DNA of 64,000 bases, taken from the NCBI GenBank assembly GCA_963677785.2, contig CAXXDH010000003.1, positions 2,232,001-2,296,000 of the forward strand. Reading direction: 5' to 3'. The DNA is from G963665495 sp963677785. Its GTDB lineage: Bacteria > Desulfobacterota > Desulfovibrionia > Desulfovibrionales > Desulfovibrionaceae. Of this stretch, positions 1 to 9,420 are shown one piece after another (position 1 is the stretch's first letter; each line of letters begins with the position of its first letter). The translations under genes were made by a program, and so were the position numbers. Under the pieces are notes generated by a model. It searched no databases, had not been told where the DNA came from, and worked only from the letters and a program-made list of their open reading frames with translations.

Positions 1-2
1 TT

Positions 3-548
3 GATGGAACATCGTTTTGTGAGCCGATTGGGCACCGGCAAGAAAATGGGGATTACCGCGAATCTTGGCAGCCGCAATCCATGAGTGAGGCAACCCTTGC
101 GAAAGCTCAGGAATACGCGCGCAGGATCACAGACGCTTTAGGCGGGCGCGGCCTTTTCGGGGTTGAACTTTTTGTCAAAGACGATGCTGTTATCTTTAGC
201 GAAGTTTCCCCTCGCCCTCACGATACGGGACTGGTGACTGTGATCTCGCAGGATTTGAGTGAATTTGCCCTGCATGTAAGAGCTGTTTTGGGCTTGCCGA
301 TTCCGGGTATTCGTCAATATGGAGCCGCCGCTTCGAGTGTGATCTTGTCCAATGGCACATCAGACAAACCCGCCTTTGGTGGCGTTGATGTTGCGCTTCG
401 TGAGGCAGATACAAAGGTTTTAATTTTCGGAAAAGGCGAATGCTCCGGTGTCCGTCGTCTTGGCGTTGCTTTGGCTCTTGCTGACGACGTTGCGGGTGCC
501 GTAGAGAAGGCAAAAAGAGTTTCTTCTACTGTAACTGTTTCATATTAG
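3..548 (+). CDS. purT: Formate-dependent phosphoribosylglycinamide formyltransferase, C-terminal part
   Basis: PurT makes formyl-GAR from GAR, formate and ATP in cytoplasmic purine synthesis. The reading frame is open from base 3, so the N-terminal half lies outside the window. Visible are the ATP-grasp segment EPIGHRQENGDYRESWQP, the GRGLFGVELFV strand and SEVSPRPHDTG, the usual PurT metal/ATP-binding stretch, followed by the C-terminal barrel domain. The ATG at 81 is an internal Met. The stop is at 546-548. A formate-consuming enzyme near a formate dehydrogenase is notable, but the IS debris between them argues against one operon. Confidence 0.93.
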   Translation, partial: DGTSFCEPIGHRQENGDYRESWQPQSMSEATLAKAQEYARRITDALGGRGLFGVELFVKDDAVIFSEVSPRPHDTGLVTVISQDLSEFALHVRAVLGLPIPGIRQYGAAASSVILSNGTSDKPAFGGVDVALREADTKVLIFGKGECSGVRRLGVALALADDVAGAVEKAKRVSSTVTVSY

Positions 549-691
549 GAGCACTTTGAGCCAATCTTGTGACTGATGATCTCAATCTTGCACGCCGCCC
601 GCCTGTCAACAGCTTCGGTGAACCTGGTGCAGCTACACCTTCCTAACTCTCCCGCCGGTAGCGCATCATTCCGGCCGGTTTTAACGTTCGA

Positions 692-850
692 TTATCCGTA
701 CAATACGTTTACCCGCAGACGGTAGTTTTCAACATTTCTGAAGCCGTACGCCCGCCGCTGGATCAGTTTCATTTTAAAGAGGAAGCCCCCTGTGATGCCG
801 TAGTCTTTGATGGGGAGCCACTTTCCCATCCCATTTTTTCGTTATGAACC
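692..850 (-). pseudogene. ISL3-type transposase C-terminal scrap
   Basis: Read on the minus strand, this stretch encodes about 50 residues ending at a TAA (692-694), including GKWLPIKDYG, FLFKMKLIQRRAYGF and RNVENYRLRV. This is the typical end of ISL3/IS204-type transposases (K-x-IKRRAYGFRNxxNYRLR). No start, catalytic core or terminal repeats are present, so it is a dead fragment. It differs in sequence from the complete ISL3-family element at 31.7-33.0 kb. The rest of 549-970 holds no gene I can recognise. Confidence 0.7.
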
Positions 851-972
851 ATAGTTAAGTCCTAGAAAACTTTGATTAAAAAAAATGTTTATTGCCTTCT
901 ATCTAATTACTTCATATAGAAGATGACCTTTTGTGACAAAAAGCACAAAAGCTAAGGCCATGGAGGTGCATT

Positions 973-1203
973 ATGGCACAACACGAAGGATCTGTATCCA
1001 CCAGCAGGACAGCCGATCTCCCCTTTGGCGGACTCGGTATGTCGCTCGAAGTTTGTGAAGCGTATGCCGAATCGCTCCACGTTCAAGTACATGCTTGGAC
1101 TGTGGTCAATTGCAGCGATGACATGCCGCTTTATCAGTCTTCCGTGTCGCTTTCCGGATACAGACTGCTCACCGTGCTCAATCGTGAGATTAGAGGACGA
1201 TAA
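973..1203 (+). CDS. Small hypothetical protein preceding formate dehydrogenase
   Basis: A 76-residue frame begins at ATG 973 behind a strong Shine-Dalgarno sequence (GGAGGT six bases upstream). It stops 22 bp before the formate dehydrogenase start. It has no signal peptide, membrane segment or family motif I recognise. It could be a small protein or a leader that sets translation of the selenoprotein message. The start context is the main support for its reality. Translation is unproven. Confidence 0.45.
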   Translation: MAQHEGSVSTSRTADLPFGGLGMSLEVCEAYAESLHVQVHAWTVVNCSDDMPLYQSSVSLSGYRLLTVLNREIRGR

Positions 1204-1225
1204 CAACCTATTTTGGGAGTATCGA

Positions 1226-4200
1226 ATGAAATTGAACCGTCGTGACTTTGTGAAGCTGTCTTCAGCAACGGCGCTTGGCGTGGCCTTTTCCGGCCTCGGT
1301 ATGGCGCCTGCGGAAGCGGAAATCAAAAAAATTGCGAAGATGAAGTTAAACCGTTGCAAGGAGACGACCTCCGTTTGCGCTTACTGTTCTGTAGGCTGCG
1401 GACTGATCGTAACCACGTCCCTGAAGACCAAGCGTGCCATCAATGTGGAAGGCAACCCCGACCACCCCATCAACGAAGGCTCTCTCTGCGCAAAGGGCGC
1501 AAGCTCCATCCAGATGACCGAGAACGACCTGCGCGACGGCAAATGTCTGTACCGCGCGCCCTATTCCTGTGAGTGGGAAGAAAAAAGCTGGGACTGGTGC
1601 AAGAAACGCATCGCCAAGTTGGCCAAGGACTCCCGCGACAAATCCTTCCAGGAAAAGAACGATAAAGGACAGGTCGTCAACCGCAACATGGGAGTGGCCT
1701 CCCTCGGTTCCGCCGCACTGGACAATGAAGAGTGTTACGCCATGCACGCCTTCATGCGAGCCCAGGGCATCGTCTATCTCGAACATCAGGCCCGTATTTG
1801 ACACAGCGCAACTGTTGCGGCTCTGGTAGAGTCGTTCGGACGCGGTGCGATGACCAATCACTGGAATGATCTCCAGAACAGTGATTGCATTTTGATTATG
1901 GGCAGCAACGCTGCCGAAAACCATCCCATTTCCTTCAAATGGGCTTTGAAAGCGCAAGCCAAGGGCGGAAAGATCATCCATGTCGATCCGCGTTATACGC
2001 GAACTTCCGCTCGAGCGGACAAATTCATTGCGCTTCGTTCCGGTACCGATATCGCCGTTCTCGGTGGTATGATTAAGTACATTATCGAAAACAAGCGCTA
2101 CTTCCTCGAATACATGCGTGAGTACACCAACGCGTCTTTCATTGTTGGCAAGGATTACAAGTTCGAGGAGGGCATCTTCTCCGGGTATAATCCGGACACC
2201 AGCTCTTATGACAAGTCCCAATGGGCATTCGAGTGTGATGCCAACGGCGTTCCCAAGAGGGATAACTCCCTGCAGGATCCGCGTTGCGTATTCCAGATTC
2301 TGAAAAAGCATTACGAGCGTTATACGCTGGAAAACGTCTCGAAAATGTCGGGTATCTCCCCTGAGGATCTGATCGAATTCTACGACCTGTACTCTGCGAC
2401 CGGTACTGCGGATAAAGCAGGAACGATCATGTATGCAATGGGCTGGACCCAGCACTCCGTCGGTGTGCAGAACATTCGCGCCATGGCCATGATCCAACTC
2501 ATGCTCGGCAATATCGGTATTGCTGGCGGTGGTGTGAATGCACTGCGCGGCGAATGCAATGTGCAGGGCTCCACAGACTACGCGCTTCTCTACCACATCC
2601 TTCCCGGATACATAGCAACTCCACTTGCAGGACTGGACACTCTCGACCAGTACAACAAGAAGTTCGCGCCCGTGACCAATGACCCCATGAGCGCAAACTG
2701 GTGGCAGAATTATCCCAAGTATTCCGCAAGTCTGCTCAAGGCCATGTACTCCGATGATGATCCCAAAGATTCCTACAACTATCTGCCCAAGCTGGAAAAC
2801 CACAAGGCAAGCGAATACTCCTGGATTCCGCTCATCGACCGCATGTACAACGGCGGATTTACCGGTGCATGGATTTGGGGCATGAATCCGGCCTGTTCCG
2901 GCCCCGATTCCCTCAAGACGCGCAAGGCCATTGGGGAACTGGACTGGATGGTCAACGTCAACGTCTTTGACTGCGAAACCTCCAGCTTCTGGAAAGGTCC
3001 GGGGATGGACCCGTCCAAGGTAAAGACGGAAACCTTCTTCATTCCTTGCGCTACCGCAATCGAAAAGGAAGGTTCGGTCGCCAACTCCGGTCGCTGGATG
3101 CAGTGGCGCTATGCCGGTCCGGAGCCTAAAGACGGCGTGCTTACCGACGGCCACATGTTCCACGAATTGTGGGAAGAGTTGGCTCATCTGTATGAAAAGG
3201 AAGGCGGCGCCTATCCTGATCCGATCACCCGTCTGAGCTTTGAGAACATGTGCGTGGACAATGGCCATGGCCATATGGAATTCAGCGCACAGAAGACCGC
3301 ACGGCTCTGCAACGGCTGGTTCACAAAGGACACGGTCGTCAAGGGCAAGTCATTCAAAAAGGGACAACAGGTTCCCAGCTTTGCCTACCTTCAGGATGAT
3401 GGATCCACCACCTCCGGCAACTGGCTTTACTGCAACTCGGTCAGTGACACGGAAAACAAGGCCGAACGCCACAATGCCGACCAAACGCCCGAACAGAAGA
3501 AAATCGGACTGTTTCCGAACTGGACCTGGTGCTGGCCCGTCAACCGACGCATCCTCTACAACCGGGCGTCCGTGGACCCGCAGGGCAATCCTTGGAATCC
3601 GGAACGGGCCGTTATTAAGTGGAACGGCAAGAAATGGGAAGGAGACGTCCCTGACGGCGGTTGGGCTCCAGGCACCAAGCATCCGTTCATCATGCGCAAG
3701 AACGGCGTGGGGCAGCTCTTTGGCCCAGGCCGCGCAGACGGCCCTCTGCCGGAATACTACGAACCGTTGGAATGCCCGGTCAAAAAGCATCCATTCTCCA
3801 AGACCCTTCACAGCCCGACTGCGGTTCAGGTGGCAAGGGAAGCAAAAGCCGTTTGTGATCCGCGCTACCCGTTCGTTGGCACCACATACCGCTTGACCGA
3901 ACACTGGCAGACGGGGTCCATGACCCGTTGGTGCTCCTGGTTGGTGGAAGCCGAACCGCAAATGTTCGTTGAAATCAGCCCGCAACTGGCAGAACTTCGC
4001 GGCATCAAGAATGGAGAGAAGGTCACCCTCGAGAGTGTCCGCGGCTCCATGTGGGCCATCGCCATGGTGACCGAACGAATTCAGCCCTACAATATTGACG
4101 GCGCTGAAATCCACATGGTCGGCATGACCTGGCACTATGGCTGGGCTCGTCCCCTGGACGGCGGCGATTCTGCGAACATTTTAACTCCAAACGTTGGTGA

Positions 4201-4273
4201 TCCTAACACCGGTATCCCCGAATACAAGGCGTTCATGGTCAACCTGCGCAAGTGGGAAGAAGGAGATAACTAA
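1226..4273 (+). CDS. fdhA: Selenocysteine-containing periplasmic formate dehydrogenase, alpha subunit
   Basis: Catalytic subunit oxidising formate to CO2 at a Mo/W-bis(pterin) centre with a selenocysteine ligand. The frame runs from ATG 1226 through an in-frame TGA at 1799-1801 to TAA 4271-4273, giving about 1015 residues, the usual length. The N-terminus has a Tat signal (RRDFVKLSSATALG), so the folded enzyme is exported. Next comes the 4Fe-4S motif CAYCSVGC...SLCAKG. The TGA sits in EHQARI-U-HSATVAALVESFG, exactly where selenocysteine occurs in this family. The molybdopterin-binding regions GSNAAENHP and VDPRYTRTSARAD follow, and a C-terminal MopB-like domain closes the protein. The beta subunit overlaps the stop codon by one base. 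A gene caller that reads TGA as a stop would split this gene at 1801 and restart near 1850. Confidence 0.96.
1799..1801 (+). other. In-frame UGA read as selenocysteine
   Basis: This TGA lies in one uninterrupted frame with highly conserved formate dehydrogenase sequence on both sides. It occupies the active-site position that is Sec (or Cys) in the family. It implies the host has SelA, SelB, SelC and SelD, none of which is in this window. Confidence 0.93.
1802..1840 (+). promoter_or_regulatory. Bacterial SECIS hairpin (candidate)
   Basis: Directly after the TGA, the mRNA can form a small hairpin with stem CTCT (1821-1824) / AGAG (1828-1831) and a GGT loop about 25 nt past the UGA. Bacterial SECIS elements place an apical loop carrying a G-U at this distance. 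An overlapping CGCAA/TTGCG stem (1808-1819) could compete or form a lower arm. Only base pairing seen by eye supports this. Confidence 0.6.
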
Positions 4274-5022
4274 TGACGGGAAAAAGTTTTTTCGTTGATT
4301 TGTCCCTTTGTACCGCGTGTCGCGGTTGTCAGGTTGCCTGCAAGCAGTGGAAAAATCTTCCTGCTGAAAAGACCCGCAACGTCGGTTCCCACCAGAACCC
4401 GCAGGATCTTTCGTCCAAGACCATCCGGCTTGTCCATTTCCACGAAGCACACGACGCCAACGGTAAATTGCAGTGGTACTTCTTCCCGGAGCAGTGCCGT
4501 CACTGTCTTGAACCGCCCTGCATGTACATCGGAAACATGTACTGCAACGGCATTGCGCAGGATAAAGCGACCGGTGCCGTTGTCATGAACAGCGACACCG
4601 CTCGCATGGGTAACAAGGTCACTTCAGAGGAACTGTGCCCATACAACGTGCCCCGTATGGATAAGGAGACCGGGCAATGGGTCAAGTGCGACATGTGCCT
4701 GGACCGGGTGCGGGAAGGCCTCCTGCCCGCTTGCGTGCAGAGCTGCCCCACAGGCACCATGAACTTCGGCGACCGTGAGGAGATGCTTGCTCTTGCGGAA
4801 AAACGCCTGGCCGCAGTGCAGAAAAAATACCCGGACGCATACCTTGCGGACCCTGAATCCGTCCGGGTCATCTACTTGTGCACAGCTCCGCCGGAAAGCT
4901 ACAATGGAAATCTGTTGGCTTCCTTTGATGGCAGCAAGCTGGCGAACAAAGCTCAGGCAAGAAATGGCGTCAGCCGTCGCGACATCTTGGCTGGCCGTTT
5001 CGGCTCCAAAGTGAAAGTGTAA
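4273..5022 (+). CDS. fdhB: Formate dehydrogenase iron-sulfur (beta) subunit
   Basis: Electron-transfer subunit of 249 residues with ferredoxin-type cysteine clusters: CTACRGCQVACKQWK near the N-terminus, CRHCLEPPC, then ELCPYNVPRM and CDMCLDRV...CVQSCPTGTM. This is enough for up to four 4Fe-4S centres. The ATG overlaps the TAA of the alpha subunit (TAATG), with AAGGAG at 4258-4263, so translation is coupled. There is no signal peptide or membrane anchor, so it is expected to leave the cell with the alpha subunit through Tat. The next gene, a cytochrome c3, would have been the electron acceptor. Confidence 0.95.
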   Translation: MTGKSFFVDLSLCTACRGCQVACKQWKNLPAEKTRNVGSHQNPQDLSSKTIRLVHFHEAHDANGKLQWYFFPEQCRHCLEPPCMYIGNMYCNGIAQDKATGAVVMNSDTARMGNKVTSEELCPYNVPRMDKETGQWVKCDMCLDRVREGLLPACVQSCPTGTMNFGDREEMLALAEKRLAAVQKKYPDAYLADPESVRVIYLCTAPPESYNGNLLASFDGSKLANKAQARNGVSRRDILAGRFGSKVKV

Positions 5023-5362
5023 GCGCGCACTCAAAGGAATTATTATGAAAAAAATATTCATCATGTCCCTGCTCTGTGTGTGCTTTGCCACAGTGGTTGC
5101 CTTTGCGCAGGAAAAGCTGGAATCGGCTATTGATGCTCCTGATGATGATCTTGAAATCAATGTCATCAAAGGACACAGCAAGCGCAACCTCGGCGTCACT
5201 TTCAATCACTCCAGCCATGAACACTTGGATTGCTTCGACTGTCACCACAGAAACAAGGTGAAGGACACTCCCGAATCGTGCTCGAATTGTCACAAAAATA
5301 CAGATCCGGAAGCCGGTGGATACATTTCGTTCTTCCGTGCGATGCATGTCAAGAATCCGAAA

Positions 5363-6623
5363 CACTACTGTCCGGTTAAATTTGCAAGCCGTAACAAACT
5401 AGAATCATAGTCATTTGAGTCACTTTTCTGTGGAGGTCTGAATAGTTCTATCAATGCGATACGGCCGAATACGTTCACCTGAAGCAACTGGAGCATTTGC
5501 TGAACGCTCATGCCTATTCGGGATGTGAACCGGATGTAAGCTGCAATAAGGTACACGATCAGGGCCGTATATATTTGGGTCAGGACAGCATTTTCAGAGT
5601 TGCCGACAAAGCTTTTAATCTTCAGGTTCTGTTTGATTTCCTTGAAGAAAAGCTCAATCTTCCAGCGTTCTTTGTAAATGTCGGCAATGGTCTTCGGGGC
5701 CAGTTTGAAGTTGTTCGTCAGGAACTTGTAATGCTTGCCGGTCTCCTGATCTTTGAACCCGACGCGACGGAGCTTGAGTTTTCCGTTGGCTGTGGCGACT
5801 TCAATGATCTGGTCGGAAGTCACCCCAAGCTTTCTATTGACTGCCTGGCGTTTGACAACCCGATAGGAAGCATTGCTTTTTTGCCGGGTGACGAAGTGAA
5901 CGCCTTGCTTTCCCAAGAGGTGGAACCATCTGTAATCGTTATATGCCTTGTCGAAGGCGACGATGGACCCCTTGGGCAGGGTGAGAGTTTTTGCAACGCT
6001 GAGGTCATGCTTTTTGGCCTCGCTCACGCAAACGAACGCAGGGATATGACCGTCATGATCAAGCAGTGTGTGCATTTTGACCCCGCCTCGTTTGCTTCGG
6101 AAGGAAGCCCAGGGGAAGACCGACAAACACAAACTGATTGTGGAGGAGTCAAGGCTCATCAGTTTGGATTTGAAACGGAACTTATGCTTGGGAGCATGAG
6201 GCGCACAGCGACGGTACATCTCCCCGAACAAGGCCTGGAAAAAGTCCGATGGCCGCTTGTTGTTCGCGTCTGAAAAAGTCGAACGAGAAACCGGCTTGAG
6301 CCCGAGATGGTAGAGCCTTTTCGGGGCTGCTTGCAGATTTCTGATGCAGTCCCGCATGCTTTTCCGCCCGGAGAGTTGAATGAACACGAGACAGACGAAC
6401 TGGTTCCAAAAGCCGAAGGTTCGGGGCTGTCGTCCCGTAAGGTGCTCACGCTCCAAGCGTTGAAAAACATGTCTCGGGATGAAAGATAGCATTTGATTCA
6501 GGATTGAGTTATGGTGAGCCACGTCCAAAATCTCCTTTGTTATGTATTGCTTAGACACCAATTCCATAACATATTTCCTGGAGATTTTGGACTTTTTTAT
6601 TTTACGTTAACCGGACAGCAGTG
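5363..6623 (-). mobile_element. IS4-family insertion sequence, complete
   Basis: About 1.26 kb bounded by near-perfect terminal inverted repeats (CACTACTGTCCGGTTAA at the left, CACTGCTGTCCGGTTAA read inward at the right). The flanks repeat AATCCGAAA (5354-5362 and 6624-6632). If the outer C/G is not part of the element, the duplication is 11 bp. One transposase gene fills the interior on the minus strand. A truncated copy lies at 14.8-15.2 kb. Confidence 0.93.
5365..6567 (-). CDS. IS4-family DDE transposase
   Basis: A 400-residue transposase with an N-terminal DUF4372-like helical region, then the DDE core: SLDSSTISL supplies the first Asp, GSIVAFDKAYNDY the second, and YKERWKIELFFKEIK the IS4 Y-(2)-R-(3)-E-(6)-K signature. 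The frame is intact, so the element may be active. The stop codon TAG lies within the left terminal repeat, a compact arrangement common in this family. Confidence 0.93.
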   Translation of the reverse strand: MELVSKQYITKEILDVAHHNSILNQMLSFIPRHVFQRLEREHLTGRQPRTFGFWNQFVCLVFIQLSGRKSMRDCIRNLQAAPKRLYHLGLKPVSRSTFSDANNKRPSDFFQALFGEMYRRCAPHAPKHKFRFKSKLMSLDSSTISLCLSVFPWASFRSKRGGVKMHTLLDHDGHIPAFVCVSEAKKHDLSVAKTLTLPKGSIVAFDKAYNDYRWFHLLGKQGVHFVTRQKSNASYRVVKRQAVNRKLGVTSDQIIEVATANGKLKLRRVGFKDQETGKHYKFLTNNFKLAPKTIADIYKERWKIELFFKEIKQNLKIKSFVGNSENAVLTQIYTALIVYLIAAYIRFTSRIGMSVQQMLQLLQVNVFGRIALIELFRPPQKSDSNDYDSSLLRLANLTGQ

Positions 6624-6750
6624 AATCCGAAACGGAACTCTTGCCTCTCGTGCCATGTGGAAGAATTCTCCGGCGATAAAGACCTGACTGGTTGTGTAAA
6701 CTCCATGTGTCATCCGACTGGATTGCACTAGACACAAACATCCTAAAGAC

Positions 6751-6787
6751 AGTCCTGGCCACGAGGCCTCATCTTGTGGTCAGGACT
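6751..6787 (+). terminator. Hairpin after the formate dehydrogenase operon
   Basis: A 12-bp stem (AGTCCTGGCCAC at 6751-6762 with GTGGTCAGGACT at 6776-6787, one G-U pair) begins 20 bp after the cytochrome stop. No T-run follows on the plus strand, so it may stop transcription poorly or mainly protect the mRNA end. Confidence 0.45.
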
Positions 6788-6894
6788 CCCCCCAAAAAAT
6801 ACGGTTGTTCACGGATTTCCGGGAAACGCGGCTCTCATCGTGAGATAGAATTACTCGTGATTCCGGAATCCGTATACCATTCGCTTGATTACTT

Positions 6895-7371
6895 TTATCT
6901 TGTTGTTGATTGCTTCCAGCAAGCTGGTGCGCAGCCTGTATTTACAATGAACCGGAAAGCCAGGCACGTGAGCTTTGAGCTTTGAGCTTTTAGCTGAAGC
7001 GGCGGAAAGGCTCTTTTGTTGGTATGAGATGCCCCAAAGAGAGCCTCTAACTCCTTCAAACTAACCTGGTTAAGCGTACATATCTGTAGATATTCTTCAG
7101 GCTTTCCAATAAAATGTCCAAGATTGAAAATAGTTATCCATTGTTCGCTCTGTTCGGTTAGCCCCATTGAAATATTTTTGGAAAATAACTTGACTTTTTT
7201 CACTTTGGGGAGTCTACGGTTAAATATTGCATACCATTGAGGCATTTCATACGTATTAGCTCTATAACATGTCGTTTTTTTTGGGGGGCACTTGATGTCC
7301 TGTTTTTCATTTGTCATTTCATAGAGAGGTAGTAGCCATGTATTTCTGTAGAGCTGTTTTTCCTGCCTCAC
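6895..7371 (-). CDS. Uncertain hypothetical ORF
   Basis: A 158-codon minus-strand frame starting at GTG 7371, or at an internal ATG near 7320. No signal peptide, membrane segment or known motif is visible, and neither start has a convincing Shine-Dalgarno sequence. The surrounding 6.73-7.68 kb is AT-rich and otherwise empty. It could be a small horizontally acquired gene or chance coding. Confidence 0.25.
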   Translation of the reverse strand: MRQEKQLYRNTWLLPLYEMTNEKQDIKCPPKKTTCYRANTYEMPQWYAIFNRRLPKVKKVKLFSKNISMGLTEQSEQWITIFNLGHFIGKPEEYLQICTLNQVSLKELEALFGASHTNKRAFPPLQLKAQSSKLTCLAFRFIVNTGCAPACWKQSTTR

Positions 7372-7680
7372 TCACACTGCTGTGTTCGAGTGTTCCCTTG
7401 TTCGCCAGTTTTTTTTAGCAGTAGATTTAGATACGAGATGCAATATAACGCTAATCATCAAAAACAATTAAAACATAATTTCGTCTTTTACTAACGCACT
7501 GACGAGTTTGCAGTCTATTTGTGTAAACTTATTTCTTTTATACAAAAAAAGCTGCTTTATCTCATGTGGTCATTTTTCTGTGTGCATTTATTATATTCAT
7601 TATAACTGCGAAAACACCTTTTATGTTGTATTTGGGGAGTAAAGATACTTCGGAACATCAAACGGGATGGAGGGAAAACA

Positions 7681-9318
7681 ATGCGTTTCATTAAACATTG
7701 TTTCTGTTTTCTGTTACTGATGGCAATGGTTTGTACGGCCGGGCTGGCCCAGGCCGCGGACAAACCCAACATCCTTCTCATCGTAGCCGACGATCACGGC
7801 TATGGCGACATCGGCGTATACGGCGGCGGCGAGGGGCGCGGAATGCCTTCACCCAACCTGGATCGTATGGCCGACGAGGGCATGACCATGTTCTCGTTTT
7901 ACGCCCAACCCAGCTGCACTCCGGGCCGAGCAGCCATGCAAACAGGCCGTATCCCCAACCGCAGCGGCATGACCACGGTGGCGTTCCAGGGGCAGGGCGG
8001 CGGTTTGCCCGCGGCCGAGTGGACCTTGGCCTCGGTATTGAAGCAGGCGGGTTACCAGACCTACTTCACCGGCAAATGGCACCTGGGAGAAGCCGACTAC
8101 GCGCTGCCCAACGCCCAGGGCTACGACGAGATGAAGTATTGCTTTCTCTACCACCTCAACGCCTACACCTACGGCGACCCCAACTGGTTTCCGGACATGG
8201 ACCCCAAGTTGCGCGAAATGTTCCAGAAGGTGACCAAGGGCGCCCTTTCGGGCAAAGCCGGAGAACAGGCCAAAGAAGACTTTAAAGTCAACGGCGAGTA
8301 CGTGGATACCCCGGAAAAAGGTGTCGTGGGCATCCCCTTCCTGGACAAGTACGTGGAACAGGCCGCCCTGGAGTATCTTGAAGAAGCGGCTAAATCCGAC
8401 AAGCCGTTTTTTATCAATGTGAACTTCATGAAAGTGCACCAGCCCAACCTGCCGGCCCCCGAGTTCAAGCACAAGTCCCTGTCCAAGACCAAATTCGCCG
8501 ATTCCGCCGTCGAACTCGACACGCGCGTCGGCCATGTCATGGACAAACTCCGCGAGCTGGGTCTGGATAAAAACACTCTGGTCTTCTACACCACCGACAA
8601 CGGCGCCTGGCAGGATGTCTATCCGGACGCCGGATACACCCCCTTCCGCGGCACCAAAGGCACCGTACGCGAGGGCGGAAACCGCGTTCCGGCCATCGCC
8701 GTATGGCCCGGCAAGATCAAACCGGGCGTACGCAATAACGACATCCTCGGCGGCCTGGATCTCATGGCCACTTTCGCCTCCGTGGCCGGCGTCAAACTGC
8801 CCGAGAATGACCGCGAGGGGAAGCCGATCATCTTCGACAGCTACGACATGACTCCCGTGCTGTTCGGTACGGGCAAATGCGCGCGTAACGAATGGTTCTA
8901 TTTCACCGAGAATGAACTTACTCCCGGCGCGGCGCGCGTGGGCAACTACAAGGCCGTGTTCAACCTGCGCGGCGACGACGGGCAAGCCACCGGCGGTCTG
9001 GCAGTGGACACCAACCTCGGCTGGAAGGGTGCGGACAAATACGTGGCCACCGTGCCGCAGATCTTCGATCTCTGGCAGGATCCGCAGGAACGTTACGACA
9101 TCTTCATGACGACCTTTACGGAGCGTACATGGACCATGGTTACATTCAACGAGGCCATTACGGATTTGATGAAAACCTATGTAAAGTATCCTCCGCGCAA
9201 ACTGCAAAGCGAAACCTATTCGGGACCCTTGACCCTTTCCAAGTATCAGCACTTTGAATACGTCCGCAAGAATCTCAAGGAGCAGGGCGTCAGCCTTACG
9301 ATGCCAACCGGCAACTAG
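7681..9318 (+). CDS. Exported arylsulfatase-type sulfatase
   Basis: A 545-residue alkaline-phosphatase-fold sulfatase with a cleavable signal peptide ending near AQA-A. NILLIVADDHGYGDIG carries the metal-binding aspartates. C79-T-P-G-R (then AAMQTGR) is the CxPxR motif whose Cys is turned into formylglycine. TGKWHLG and TTDNGAWQ complete the site. It would hydrolyse sulfate esters in the periplasm; the substrate cannot be told from sequence. GGAGGG sits before the ATG at 7681. A HAD phosphatase follows 102 bp later, possibly in one transcript with a hairpin between. Confidence 0.93.
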   Translation: MRFIKHCFCFLLLMAMVCTAGLAQAADKPNILLIVADDHGYGDIGVYGGGEGRGMPSPNLDRMADEGMTMFSFYAQPSCTPGRAAMQTGRIPNRSGMTTVAFQGQGGGLPAAEWTLASVLKQAGYQTYFTGKWHLGEADYALPNAQGYDEMKYCFLYHLNAYTYGDPNWFPDMDPKLREMFQKVTKGALSGKAGEQAKEDFKVNGEYVDTPEKGVVGIPFLDKYVEQAALEYLEEAAKSDKPFFINVNFMKVHQPNLPAPEFKHKSLSKTKFADSAVELDTRVGHVMDKLRELGLDKNTLVFYTTDNGAWQDVYPDAGYTPFRGTKGTVREGGNRVPAIAVWPGKIKPGVRNNDILGGLDLMATFASVAGVKLPENDREGKPIIFDSYDMTPVLFGTGKCARNEWFYFTENELTPGAARVGNYKAVFNLRGDDGQATGGLAVDTNLGWKGADKYVATVPQIFDLWQDPQERYDIFMTTFTERTWTMVTFNEAITDLMKTYVKYPPRKLQSETYSGPLTLSKYQHFEYVRKNLKEQGVSLTMPTGN

Positions 9319-9343
9319 AAGTTGGTGGACCGTTATTAAAACA

Positions 9344-9381
9344 CATCTGCCCTCGGAGAGCCTAACTTCGGGGGGCAGATA
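9344..9381 (+). terminator. Intergenic hairpin between sulfatase and HAD phosphatase
   Basis: ATCTGCCCTCG pairs with CGGGGGGCAGAT across a short loop. There is no T-run, so it may only partly stop transcription or stabilise the sulfatase message. Confidence 0.45.
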
Positions 9382-9420
9382 GTATATCACTCTGGTAAGG
9401 AACGACAGCAGGAGATTTTC

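Larger units (their letters stand above)
5045..6731 (+). pseudogene. Tetraheme cytochrome c3 of formate dehydrogenase, split by an IS element
   Basis: The first part (5045-5362) encodes a signal peptide and 106 residues with heme motifs CFDCH and CSNCH. The insertion sequence at 5363-6623 then interrupts it. Removing the element and one copy of its 9-bp target duplication restores the frame at 6633. It continues for 32 residues to TAG 6729-6731 and adds motifs CLSCH and CVNSMCH (CX4CH). The repaired product has about 138 residues and four heme sites, typical of a class III cytochrome c associated with FdhAB. As it stands, the reading frame runs into the element and stops at 5410, leaving a two-heme fragment. 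The clean repair indicates a recent event. Confidence 0.9.

Noticed and set aside
1799..1849. Two separate genes: a truncated N-terminal formate dehydrogenase and a second starting at 1850
   Set aside because: The same frame continues through TGA with family-conserved residues on both sides, so selenocysteine is the simpler reading.
1346..3274. A 642-codon open frame on the minus strand within fdhA
   Set aside because: It lies wholly opposite the conserved formate dehydrogenase coding sequence, has no motif or ribosome site, and reflects codon bias of the real gene.
5497..6273. A 258-codon plus-strand frame inside the IS4-type element
   Set aside because: It is antisense to the intact transposase, which has the DDE/YREK signature.
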